A DNA stretch of 64,000 nucleotides, from the NCBI RefSeq assembly GCF_019399895.1, contig NC_091891.1, positions 1,178,001 through 1,242,000 of the forward strand, given 5' to 3'. This document shows positions 13,787 to 24,213 of the stretch, piece after piece (the first letter of the stretch is position 1; each line of letters starts with the position of its first letter). The position numbers and the translations under genes were made by a program. Source of the DNA: Cardiocondyla obscurior (Eukaryota; Arthropoda; Insecta; Hymenoptera; Formicidae). Under the pieces are notes generated by a model. It saw only the letters and a program-made list of their open reading frames with translations, made no database searches and was not told where the DNA came from.

Positions 13787-13972
13787 GTGTCTAGCTGCGG
13801 CGATTGCTAACGTACACTTCAATATCGCACTTATTTATCGCAATTATACCGATCGACTCCGCTTCGTTGTCTTTCACTCTAGTTTCGCGCTTAAAGTTCG
13901 CGCGACTGTTCGTAAACTATCGAGAGGCCTCGACGATATTCTTGGTCCTGGCACTCGGCGGCAGTTTTAGAA

Positions 13973-14617
13973 CTACCTCTTGTGATTGTGACCGCTCCCT
14001 TTGCTCCTGGGGCTGTCTGTGCACGTGTCATTGGGCTCTCTTCTTTGTCTCAATATGAAATTGAGATTGTGCGCGGTATTTACAGCGTAGTAGACGTTGG
14101 CTGAGTTAGGTAGCACCATCTCTCGATCGGGTAGCACCTGGGCCAGGGTGTACTGATCGGGACTGCCTTCGAGGCCGAGTTTCAGCATGGCGTTGCGGAT
14201 GACCTGCGGCGTCCGCTCGTTGTTCGACAGCATTATCGACTTGTACAGCACCACGCCCTCCGTTTCCACGTTGTCCGTTTCCATGGTGACCTTGATGATG
14301 TAGAAGTCCGGCGAGCTTTTGTGCGAGTGGCTGGGACTGGACAGTCCAGCGAGATTCGGAGTGCTGCCGTTAGCCACAGTGCCCGCCGGAGGTGCCAGGC
14401 GGGTCTGATGATTGCCACCCCCGCCGGAGCTCAGGGAAACATCTAGAGATGGCAGAGATGAGCTCGATGACGAGCTCGACATCTGCGACGGCGAGGTACG
14501 CCGATCCAGCGAGTTATGCGGCGAGCTCGGGAGCGAGTCAAGGTCGCAATAGAACTGCGAGCTGCTTGAACTGGACGTTGAGGCGATCGAATCATTTTTT
14601 CGATGGCCTTGATGACC
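13973..14617 (-). CDS. Rgl: Rgl coding exon 6: serine-rich linker and Ras-association domain
   Basis: The exon has 214 codons plus TAG after an acceptor TTTGCAG. A low-complexity serine linker with two long Ser runs comes first. A Ras-association domain of about 88 residues follows, from DFYIIKV to NFILRQR, including IRNAMLKLGLEG and DREMVLPNSANVYYAVN. A short basic tail ends the protein. The domain binds the active form of Ras-family GTPases and recruits the exchange factor to membrane. Confidence 0.95.
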   Translation of the reverse strand, partial: GHQGHRKNDSIASTSSSSSSQFYCDLDSLPSSPHNSLDRRTSPSQMSSSSSSSSLPSLDVSLSSGGGGNHQTRLAPPAGTVANGSTPNLAGLSSPSHSHKSSPDFYIIKVTMETDNVETEGVVLYKSIMLSNNERTPQVIRNAMLKLGLEGSPDQYTLAQVLPDREMVLPNSANVYYAVNTAHNLNFILRQRREPNDTCTDSPRSKGSGHNHKR

Positions 14618-17600
14618 CTGCAAAATTCAATTCTCATTTCGTAACTATAGAGTTGAAAATAAATTGATAATGTAAATTTTATTTAAAGAAATTTTGCTAC
14701 ATTAAAGGTATTAAAATATTTTTTATTCGATAAAGAATGCCGACCTGTTTTTTCTTCCCGCGATTGTTGAGGGTATTTCCCGGTGGCGGCTCGATCTGGC
14801 AACTAAGTTTGTACGCTTCCCGATCATCTAGCACCACCATCGAGTGGAACCAGCGATCGAATACGGGATCCATGCTAAAGTTGTACGCGTTCGCCGCGCC
14901 TTGCAGAAGCCTTATTCTGGCGAGCACCTCGAACTCCTTCCGCCTCTTGTCGAAATTGATGAGGCCGTCGGCTATCGTGTCCGGTATCGCAGTATCGATC
15001 ATGGTGAGGTCAGTCAAAAAAGTACCTAAATACGGTATGGTACCGTAGCTAATGTTCTGAAAATTTATAAAAATGTACAATTACCGAAGTTCAAAATAAC
15101 GTAAAAAAAAAAAAAAAAAAAAAAAAAATAACGGGTTAACTTTTACTATTTTTCTTTAGATGTAATATGGTTTCAATGTTTACGAATTTTTAGAACTAAG
15201 AGAGAAAATTTGAAAGGCTGCGTAAAAAAAAATCGGACTTACGCCGGCGTGAGTATTTTGTTTCTGAAAGAGCTTTTGCAGGTGTCTGTCGCTTCTACCG
15301 GCAGTGTCAGCGAACTTGGCAGTGCCCTCTTTGATAAGCAACTCTCTCTGCGTCCAAGCGTTGTTCTCCTCGGAGAATATCCTCTCGAGCTCACGGAAAA
15401 GCTCGTATTTTTCCCGAGGCATGCACTGCCAGCACTTCTCCAGTCGGTATACCGGATTGCTCTGCAAGCCAGAGACGATTGCCTTCAGACTGCTGAAATT
15501 CTTGAGTACCCGTAACTCCTGCGCGACGTCTATCCACGTTTCTAGGATCCTGGCGCGCTCCTGCGACTTGAGCGTTGTGTCCGTCAAAATCGTAGAAATC
15601 ACTCGCAGGGAGACGGCGTTGAATTGATTCACCGTCGCCACCACCGTGGCAGCCTCGTGGCTCCTAGAGCGATCTTTTCTGGACCACACGGCGCCGAGGC
15701 ACTGATGAGCGACCAGCTTCTTGAACACTTCGGCGTCCATTCGAGTCAGCTGCTCGGCGAAGTGACGATGAGGCACCTCGGGGAAGATGTAGTTTCCCCA
15801 GTGATCCACCGTCGGATCTGGGGAACCGCGCGTAGGCAGTCGACCATTTTCGTACACCATGCAGGAGTCTGGAAAGGAGAGAAAAAGGTCGAGATTAAAA
15901 AAAGAGCCAATAAAATTTACTTAGAGTCGATGAAACAAATTACAACATATTAATATTTATTAAAATCTTTTATGACTTTTTTAATTTCGTTTATTATATT
16001 TAAAAATGTATTTTCTCTCTTTTCTTTTTTTTTTTTTTTTTTTTTTTTTTCTTGGCCGCTTTAAACGATCTCTATTTTGGGAATATTGCAACTGGATCGG
16101 CTTCTCCACTGGGCGAGCCCTGAGTGAAAGGTGAGCCCTGCTCCGGTCGTGGTAATATAACAGAGCCGGTGGACCCTCAATTTACACACGGGAAGCAGAC
16201 GCCTTTGTGTAAGCGCGAGCAACCTTATTGGCCTTTCACCGCCGTTAACATTCAGACTCTCTTTCTGTGGTGGGCTCTCAATAGAACGATACTTTTGTAA
16301 TATTCTCGCGATAAAAAACACGTCGTTAAACTTCTGAATTATTCCGAAAACTCGCGAGATACGTTAAAAGGTATTGTGACATTTAAGTATACGAGAATCG
16401 ATTCAATTCCAATCTGTTGAAACATTTTTATTCGCACAAGTCTGAGGAGAAAGTTTTATAATTTAGGGTTTCTACAAAGTCGGCAATAATATTTAACAAT
16501 TTTACAAGACGTGTATTTAAACATTATTTTAATGTAGGATAAAATTGGATCGTACATTTCAATTCCAAATTTAATTTAAATAGAAATTTATTTCAAAATT
16601 ACGTTTCAAACAAATGGTCGTATATTATATTAAAACACAGAAACATAAAATTCATGGGAAAATGTGTAGAAATACAAAATTGAAGAAACAAATTCGTTAC
16701 ATTAATTTTAATCCGTCACGTTATTATATATTAATATTGCGAAATAATGGATTTTACGAAAAGTACATTATTTAAATAAATTAACCGCGCGGTGCCGTTT
16801 TCTTCCTCGATTTGAACGACGAGAGATTGACAAAAAAAAAAAGAAAAAAAAATGATTACTCTTACATTTGAACTTCCCACGGTGCCTTATCAATCGTACG
16901 ATTCATATGTGTTTAAAGTTCACAAAGGGGTGAAGCGACGTGACTCACTTTCCGACCTGAAGAGACAACATTACCTATCTTATCCTCACGCTGAAATCGG
17001 TGTAGGCGATGTTTAGCCTTAAGCTCGAGCTCGGAGCCTAAGAGACGCTGCTGCGTGAACTCGAGCAGCCTGGTGAGCAAGGGGTAGTTCGGAGGTGACT
17101 TCCAATCGCCCGGGTAAGCGTCCAGCCAGACGTGCAGGGCCTGAATAAGGGTCTTGCGGTGCTGCTCGCAGCCGGCGCCTCCGTCCAAGGCGTCGTGTCG
17201 CGCGAGCAGCAGCTCGAGAACCTCGTGCGGCGTGGTGAACGCCCGGTACGTCGCCAGGAAGATGTTTATGTAAGTGGACTCCAGCTCGCCGTCGTCGTTT
17301 GCCAGGCTCTCGACCAGCCGCTGCACCGTGCCGGCTTTCAGGAAGCGCACCCTCACCGTCTCCCATTCCAGGTGCGAGATCTCGTCGTCAGAGTCCTGTT
17401 TGTTGGTAATTTCGGTTCGATAAAAAGGCTGCTAAATATCTTGATTAAAAGTATTTTAGTCGTGCTCACCGATGCGGAAAGACTCCTCGTGGGCCGATGG
17501 TATCGGACCTTCTTTAGGTATACCGTGTATATGACGCCGTCGCCCCTTTCCTCGCCCCATAAACGCCACGTGGGCTGCAAGGTAGAAAATCGAATTCCGA

Positions 17601-20600
17601 ACTTAGTCATGAACGTCCGTACCAATAAATACCGTAGGCGGAACCGATAACGAAGGAGCATACGCGCGCTCACCAGGGGATGATTTAAGTTCCTAATTTC
17701 ACGGCAAAGTGCTCGCCACCCCCTGTCACGAAGTAATGAACTTGTAACAATAAGCGAAGCTACTCGAAATAGAAAAAGAAAAAGATTACTCTGCGTTTTT
17801 TATTTGTAGTTAATTAAGTGCGACAAGTAAAATTGATGATACATTGCTTTGGCGAATTGTTATTGACTGTCATATTATTTAAAGAAGACAATTCTCTGGG
17901 CGTGATAATCACGCTCTTGCAATAATTATGAAAAATTATTAAAATTAATTAGCGTATCGCGTATCGCTAAATTTTTTTTATTCCGTCTCGTAAGAAAATC
18001 ATCCCTTGGGTTGTCTTCTCACATGCTAGTCTAAGCATGAAAACTTTACAGGCCACATGCTTTATCAAATATCTAAAACTCTTCTCTCGAAAGCTTTAAA
18101 ATTATCAAAATCTAATTAAAATGTATCAAATCTGAAAAGAAAAAAAGAAATACACGTGCCAATTAATGTACCCAGACATTTCTGTCAGAGCATTCGCATT
18201 AAAGTAAGCGAGTGTGACACGGTACTACTTATTCTTGTTCTAAATTTATCAGGTGCATAATTACCAAGCTTTTTTTAAACTCACTCGAAGCATTCTGAGA
18301 AATCATTGTAAAATTAGCGTAGAAATTATGCAGGAACAAAACGAGCATCTGTAATCACTGTCAATCGATTGTTGCCGTACAAACTAATGGCCAAAAATAC
18401 AAGAGCTCCGAATTTGCTAATCCTTTCGATGTTTAATTCAACGAATAAATCATTAAATCAACTGACTCATGTCCATGCATAATAAACGCATGACGTACGT
18501 GTTCATGTGTGGGTGCACGCGTATGTACACATGCAAGCGTGTCACTTATCAGTGACAGTCGGGCTACAGGCAGTCTATATAATTAATTTCAGCTTGATAA
18601 AGACTCGCTCACGCGATGACGTAACGCCGTATGATAACGCCCGCCTTAAAGGTAGTTAGCCTTTGGGAAAGGTGTTGCGGCTTATCGTCGCGGAAACTGC
18701 AATTAGCGATCCTTGTTACAAAACACTTCCCGCCGTCTTAAATACAATAATGAGTCATTCCCTTCGGTTTAAGGTTGAATTACAGACAAAAATTTCAGTA
18801 AAAAGTTGTTAATCGGTTTCTATGAGAAAGTCAGCGCTCCGGTAGAACGATAATTTAACGCGACGCCGACGCCTGTCTCGTGTCACGTCCATTTATTTGG
18901 CATCAAGATCCGGTAAACAAAGCGGGTCTTAGAGGCCGTAAAGGAGGCTTAATGTCGTGGAATCCGGTACGGCGTACGCATTCACATTCGCACATGCGAT
19001 TTCAATCGAAGCCGTATTGAGAACACGACGCTGGTGAGGGACGATCATAAGAGGCTTGACGGAAGCAGAAGCGTGTCATTGCCACCTCTGATACTTTTTT
19101 TTTCCCATTTCCGAGAAAAGAAATCGTTTCGCGGAAAGGCAGCCTCCGGCCGGCATCTCCGGAGACATCATGTTTCACTTTTCTTGCTGGACGTATAACG
19201 AAGAGTACGTATGTACTCTCTCTCGAGGAGTATTAATTGGAAAATAATTGAATAATAATTTGCGTAACCGCTCGGAGGATAACGTTTCATATTTTAAATG
19301 TTCCTCAGCTTGAGAATTATTTGACGGACGTGGTTATAAAAATTCAAACAGTCGACTGTCGATCCCGATGTGAGCGACAGTCAAGGAACAGGGAGCCTCG
19401 AAGTCCGCCCGCTCACGCTCCGGAACGACCGAACAATTAAACGCCCGCAGAAGGAACCCGAGCGTGACTCCGAGTCCTCGTACCTCTACACATGTCCTTG
19501 GCAGCCGTTTCCCTCGAGTGTCGATTCATCTATTGTTCAGCTGTGAACAGTATGATCCGAGCCGCGGTATGCTCGTTCCTTACGCAAAGCGACGCAACAG
19601 AACATCTCCCGATCGAGGTTGAATCGAAATTGCGGACATTTCCGGCAATAAGTCCCGCGGACCGTACGGTTTAATTCGCCGATCGCGTCGCGTCGTTTAT
19701 CTAATCGTATTTCACAAAGAAAGGATTTCGCGACGATCGATCGAGAGCAACGACTCCCCCGAGTAAGTTGCGGCTCGCGAATTTTAAATGCCAGCCGCGT
19801 GTCAATGAGCTAAATATATCGGCCGACGCGGTCGTAGATGCGCGATTCGCGCAGGTTTAAGAATCGATCGATTCGGGAAAACGCGTGGAAAATTTATGAG
19901 ATAGCATCGACGTCGCACGCGCGGCGACTATAAGTAAATTGACGGTGGCAGCGGAACGTCGCGCTTGCCGTTTCTGGAACGTCGAGACCGCCGCTCGTGA
20001 GACGCGAACGGGCGTCGCGGAATCCCGCAAATGTCCCGCCGGGGTCAACGGTCCGCCCCGCGAAAATCCCGAAATACATCCCCATTATTTCCCGTTGGAC
20101 TTTCTCGCGGAATCCACGGCGGAGGCTGCGTGAACCGTCGCGAGAAACGCTCGAGCGTAACGAGCCCGCCGACCCGCCGTCTCTCGATTCCGCTTTCTTT
20201 CTAAAATTAAAAACGATAAGTCTTCATTATTGTCGGAGAAAATGAGATACGCGCGACATTTCCCGATAAGATTTAAGGTCGTTGCCCCTCGAGCGAATAA
20301 AAGAATATTTTTTTATACAAATAAATCCGGGATTTTTCCGAAATGTACGGCGAACGCGGCTGATAAAAATTTATTTCGGGTCGTCAGACGAATGTTTTTT
20401 TCCATCCACAAGACGATACAGTTCCGATGACACTCTGACCCTGATTATTCGGTTCAACTGTCGACGTATGTGCGATACACGTACCCAGAATCAAACGTGT
20501 GTGACTGATGTAATTCGGGAATCAGTGTCACTCGTTGATTTCAAGGTTTGCAGGGCACGAGACGGGATAACTGCGGTAATGCGGTAATCACCTCACGGCC

Positions 20601-21649
20601 TACACGTATAAAAGGAAATGCGAAATCCTGTTCGACATGCCAGTGATAAAAGCAAAAACGAAAACAAAAAAAAATTAATAGTTACTTCTTTTTCGTGCAG
20701 CTAAAGATTAAATTAAACGTTCTCTCATTGCAAAAACGGTACTTCTAGCGGGTCACATGCAGGCATACAAAGTGTATCATAAAGATAAATATATTCTCCG
20801 ATTGAGCGTCGAATTTCTTATCAAAGGCGAGATTCCATTTAACGCTGTACATTTCGAGATCGATTAATTAAACAAATAAGGCGCACTTTTATTTCTATTA
20901 ATTATTATTACTCTAATTTAATAATTTTTAGATCTTTAGGTTAATACCGGCGGAATAATTTTTTTTTTTCGTGCTTAAGTAATTATAATGTAAAAAAAAA
21001 AATTGATTTGTAAATAATTTGCTTTGTAAACGCTATTTTCGGTGTTAATTTTACGATTAGACTTGTTTAATTTGAATGTTTGAGCGGGTCGTATTATCGG
21101 GAACGTTACGATACACCTCGCGTGCGAAATATAACATGCGATTACGCCGAGAGTGCGCTCAATGACAAAAGCGCCGGCGAATCAAACGAAAACAAATTAA
21201 ATAGAAATAAAATCACGCCAAATCGAGCGGGCCGCGATCTTATCGCGCTCGATACGTTATCGTAATCCCGTTTCCTCGCGTTTACCGACTTCACGAGACT
21301 ACGCTCTTATTTCTGACAAATATGCATGGCACGCCGGGCGCGTTTGGTGAATGGAAAAAAAAAAGACCCAGAAAAGTAAAATAAAAAAAAAGAAAAAAAA
21401 AAAAACGAAGCAGAACGAACGAAGACCAAAAATAGCGGGATGCCGTCCGGTCATCCGGTGTCTCTTTACCTGTTGCACGTACCACTGGGTGGAGCTCTGA
21501 CTCTTCCGGTGGCCACCGGGCTTGCAAGGGGCGCAGAGCAGCAAGGGGGTCAGTTTGTTAACCCCCTTGGCGGGGGGGCCGGTCGCCGCCGGTGTGGGCG
21601 ACGTTGTGGGACTCAGCCCGTCATCACCCCCCAACACCGGCCACAGCAT
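13973..21649 (-). CDS. Rgl: Ral guanine nucleotide dissociation stimulator (RalGDS/Rgl family)
   Basis: Six exons join in frame: 21649-21470, 17574-17470, 17395-16975, 15868-15243, 15056-14745, 14617-13973, giving 762 residues, typical of the family. Residues about 110-220 form the RasGEF N-terminal (REM) domain. Residues about 272-535 form the CDC25 catalytic domain, with NFSSLKAIVSGLQSNP at 359-374 and PYLGTFLTDLTMIDTA at 452-467, both characteristic of Ral-type exchange factors. A serine-rich linker (about 549-650) precedes a Ras-association domain (652-739) beginning DFYIIKVTME. By family knowledge the protein binds active Ras or Rap through its C terminus and loads GTP onto Ral at membranes, affecting exocytosis and cell shape. 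The start ATG at 21649 has an in-frame TAG shortly upstream. Every junction is GT-AG with matching phase. The orthologue name follows the fly gene Rgl; paralogue assignment is inferred. Confidence 0.95.
14745..15056 (-). CDS. Rgl: Rgl coding exon 5: catalytic helical hairpin region
   Basis: The exon has 104 codons after an acceptor TTTTCAG, phase 0 at both ends. It encodes IPYLGTFLTDLTMIDTA and the following KRRKEFEVLARIRLLQ helix, the end of the CDC25 domain. The donor reads CAG followed by GTCGGC, weaker than the gene's other donors. If not spliced, the frame continues about 16 residues to a stop and would remove the Ras-association domain. Confidence 0.92.
15243..15868 (-). CDS. Rgl: Rgl coding exon 4: first part of CDC25 catalytic domain
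   Basis: The exon has 626 bases after an acceptor CTTTCCAG; its first two bases complete a GAC codon begun in exon 3. It ends in phase 0 at THAG before GTAAGT. It carries HFAEQLTRMDAEVFKK, the start of the CDC25 fold, and the structurally conserved NFSSLKAIVSGLQ region. This is the main Ral-binding and catalytic scaffold. Confidence 0.95.
16975..17395 (-). CDS. Rgl: Rgl coding exon 3: RasGEF N-terminal (REM) domain
   Basis: The exon has 421 bases after an acceptor ending ACAAACAG and ends in phase 1 before GTAATG. It encodes RVRFLKAGTVQRLVESL and TYINIFLATYRAFTTP, the hallmark of the REM domain that packs against and stabilises the catalytic CDC25 helices. It is separated from exon 2 by a 74-base intron, a typical insect minimal length. 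Confidence 0.93.
17470..17574 (-). CDS. Rgl: Rgl coding exon 2
   Basis: Thirty-five codons between an acceptor ending TTGCAG and a donor GTGAGC, phase 0 at both ends. The product contains TWRLWGEE and KKVRYHRPT, a conserved pre-REM segment of RalGDS-like proteins. Because both ends are phase 0, any upstream exon ending in phase 0 could be joined to it. Confidence 0.9.
17575..21469 (-). other. Rgl: Rgl intron 1 (3.9 kb)
   Basis: The largest intron of the gene. No coding exon is recognised in it. A 18.48-18.76 kb block has CRE-like TGACGTAA (about 18617-18624) and an exact 7-base inverted repeat around TATC (18540-18557), and may be regulatory. The 19.4-20.2 kb part is CpG-rich with short overlapping open frames on both strands that look like chance. 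Confidence 0.75.
21470..21649 (-). CDS. Rgl: Rgl coding exon 1
   Basis: Sixty codons from ATG (21649) to CAACAG followed by GTAAAG, a good donor, in phase 0. The end reads STQWYVQQ and joins to PTWRLWGEE in exon 2, the tryptophan-containing stretch seen near the start of Ral exchange factors. The front half is proline/threonine-rich and not a known domain. An in-frame TAG sits about ten codons upstream, so this is the first Met of this transcript form. It lies 3.9 kb from exon 2 and may be one of several alternative first exons. Confidence 0.78.
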
Positions 21650-22200
21650 CCACGTGTTTTGCCCTCTGCCCTCCCCCGTCTATTTAGCCCACGTCCTTTC
21701 TCGTCGGTTTCACACCCTCACGGCGCCTCCCGGTGCTCTTTTTTTTCCGCCTTATCGCGGAAGCGCGGCTTCCAGTGCGCGCCTCTTCTCGCTTTCCTCC
21801 TGGTTATCGTTCTCCTCACACCTTCTTGGATACGTCCTCGCTCTCGAGGAGCGATGATTTTCTTCCGAGAACCCACACGTCGCGGCACGAGCTACCCGCG
21901 ATGCCCGTTGCCGGCGAACTGAGATCGTGAGATCGTCGGCCGACGTCGCGTCACCACACCTCGATGTCGATGACGACGTTGACGTTCACGCGCGATTGCC
22001 CGCACGCGATGCAGGAACGTATCATGATAACGGCTCGAAGCAGATTTCCGACGTACGACAGCTGCAGCTCAAGTTTGAGATTTCGATTGGTTGAGGACGA
22101 CGGGCGCGTTTAGGCGCCTGGGGGAGGGATCCGCGGAGTCACTTCGTCGTTATTTCGCGATTACGGAGCGCCGGAGTAGCAGCGAAGATTAGTACTTCTC
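21650..22200 (-). promoter_or_regulatory. Rgl: Candidate 5' UTR and promoter of this Rgl transcript
   Basis: GC- and CpG-rich DNA directly upstream of the Rgl start codon, changing to AT-rich sequence at about 22.2 kb. It is pyrimidine-rich on the plus strand, so the transcript would be purine-rich. No TATA box or clear initiator could be fixed by eye. Supported by position and composition only. Confidence 0.4.
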
Positions 22201-23400
22201 AAGGCTGTTGGGACATCGACGTATATCAATTAATTTTAACCACGAATATCTTACTCGACTTGTGCATGCTATGAAAGTAACGTTGTATGTCTAGGCATAT
22301 TTCAGTCTTTAATATTTTTTAAATACAACACACCTGAAGAGACCGGCTTGGGATACAAATGATTCATAATTTCAAAAGCGTTCGCCTCGAATTAATTCTG
22401 CTCGTCCAGAATCGACCATGGAGAGCACAATTGCACATTTATGCTCATCGATCGTTATCACACCTGACTGACAATGATACCGCGCGCGTAGACAAACGTA
22501 CGAACTTGACGTGCTCTATTTCGGAAAGTTAACAAGAGGAGACACCCGTGCCTGCTACGCTTCAATAGCCAGAATAATGAACAATTACCCGTAAAAAGGT
22601 CGTAGGTGAAGTGCGTCTTTGTACTTCCGGTACGCGTATCGTAGCGTTCATGCGTGAGCTACGCAACCTCCCTCCCGTCGCACGAGAAAATTACTTGACC
22701 TGGACGGGGTTGCATGGTCCCGACCTCGCCACCTTTTTCCCCTTTCGATGCGAAAGGGCAGCGCGCGTGTTGCTAAAAGCCAAAGGGCGCGGCGTGTCCT
22801 ATCTCGAAAAATTGGCGTCACGCGTGAATTTGCCGTTAATCATTGCCGCTTGTCTGCGACGTTGATCCGTTTTCTCGCTTAGCCCGCTTTCGTGCTAAGT
22901 GAGAGTAAACGTCAGCTATCGATGTCACTGTGTCTGAATTTTTTTTTTTTACGAAATATAAATTTATACGAAATAGAAAAATATTCGGATTATTAGATTA
23001 TTTTTGGGGCTGGCTCGATGAGGAGTTTTATAACGGCGACAATCTGGAAGCTCGAAAGTGAGATAGATCTCAGCATCGCGAAAAGAAAACGCTTCGTTTT
23101 TTTTCTGTTAGAAGAAGACGCCTCGAGCTCGCCGAATGCATCTAAAAAAACGTAAATAGATTGACTCAGCGTTGAGCTCGACGCTTCCGAGAATTTGGCC
23201 GAGCTCGGCGCTTCCGGGAAATCCGTGCGAGAAGGACACCTGTTCGGTGGACGCCCGGACCTATTGCCGTCTCGCTTTTTTTACGCGGTTCTCTCTTTCT
23301 ATCTAAGGGCCGAAATCTCTAACGGCCATTTCTTTAGTCTAGTCGCGGTGTTTCGGGCGCGAGGACGTGTCGTTAATCGCTCCGTGACTACGCGTATTTT
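22201..23400. other. Non-coding, no recognised gene
   Basis: Mixed composition with one 84-codon open frame on the plus strand (22611-22865) that starts at a non-ATG codon and resembles no family I know. No splice signals support it. Confidence 0.5.
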
Positions 23401-24099
23401 CGACCGCGGGTAGGAAGCTCTCGAGTACGAATAAGTGTCGACGTCGTCGACTCGGGAACGGACGATCGTTTTCTGGACATCTGAGTTATCCCGCTCGCCG
23501 TTCTGTGCTCCGTTTCGCGCTTCGAAAAACTGCTCCGGAACGATGAGGTTACGTTGCAGGCGCAACGGTCGCAGCGCTCGCGGAGCGTTCGACGTGAATT
23601 GCGCTGCGATTGCATCGGGCATTTCCGATTACCAGGCTCCCATTACAATTTTTTTCGGCAGGTTCCGGTAACCGCGATTGACAGAGTGAGAGATCCGCGC
23701 CTCGTCCGTCCTTCTCGTCCGGGATTCTCAGTTTGTTTTCGGACAAGTGACTTTTTGAGGGACATAAAGAATATCAAGTGCACGGAGAAACATTACATAT
23801 CGCGGACTACTTTATTCGCTACTCGGCGCGAGTTCTTGACATCGTTCCTTCCGCCGGCGAGAATCGATCAAAGGATCAGAAGTGAAGCAAGGACTACGAA
23901 TATCGAGACTGCAAAATACAATAAATGATCGTCCGTCGCGCTTCTTAATTTTAATCGAAAAAAATCGCCGCGATAATCCACCGTCATTTTTTCGGTCGTT
24001 CGTCTCTCGAGTGATAGTGTTAGAGAATAGTGATAGTGATTAAAAAATAAAAAAAAGGAGAGAAGTGTAATATAGTGTAGTGATGTGAAGTGCTACAAC

Positions 24100-24155
24100 A
24101 CAGGATACATTACAGGATACATTACAGGATACATTACAGGATACATTACAGGATA
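24100..24155 (+). repeat. 12-base tandem repeat, 4.7 copies
   Basis: The unit ACAGGATACATT repeats exactly four times (24100-24147) and continues for eight more bases. It is a minisatellite. The unit length of twelve would keep a reading frame, but the flanks are not an open frame from an ATG. Confidence 0.95.
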
Positions 24156-24172
24156 ATCCAGAAATTGCCACA

Positions 24173-24213
24173 GAAGGAAGGAAGGAAGGAAGGAAGGAAG
24201 GACGGAAGGACGG
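24173..24213 (+). repeat. GGAA tetranucleotide microsatellite
   Basis: About seven perfect GAAG/GGAA units are followed by two variant GGAC-GGAA units. It sits seventeen bases after the 12-base minisatellite. GGAA is the ETS-factor core word, so such tracts can also act as binding arrays; that is inference. Confidence 0.95.

Larger units (their letters stand above)
12921..13972 (-). other. Rgl: Candidate 3' untranslated region of the Rgl gene
   Basis: This lies directly downstream of the TAG stop of the RalGDS-family gene. The first AATAAA polyadenylation signal I can find on the minus strand is at 12926-12921, giving a 3' UTR of about 1 kb if used. The interval contains a GT/GC-rich low-complexity tract (about 13181-13245) and an AT-rich inverted-repeat segment (13589-13786). 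The end point is inference; transcript data would fix it. Confidence 0.35.
14618..17469 (-). other. Rgl: Rgl introns 2-5
   Basis: Intron 5 is 14618-14744, intron 4 is 15057-15242, intron 3 is 15869-16974 and intron 2 is 17396-17469. Intron 4 contains an A run of about 26 bases (15103-15128) and intron 3 a T run of about 26 bases (16025-16050). Intron 3 also has a short GC-rich block (about 16060-16260) inside AT-rich DNA whose origin I do not recognise. Confidence 0.85.

Noticed and set aside
16061..16321. GC-rich block in Rgl intron 3 with an 86-codon minus-strand frame, considered as an exon or small nuclear RNA
   Set aside because: It lacks a T-rich acceptor and a fitting donor, it would interrupt the conserved link between the REM and CDC25 domains, and it does not match U1, U2, U4, U5 or U6 RNAs.
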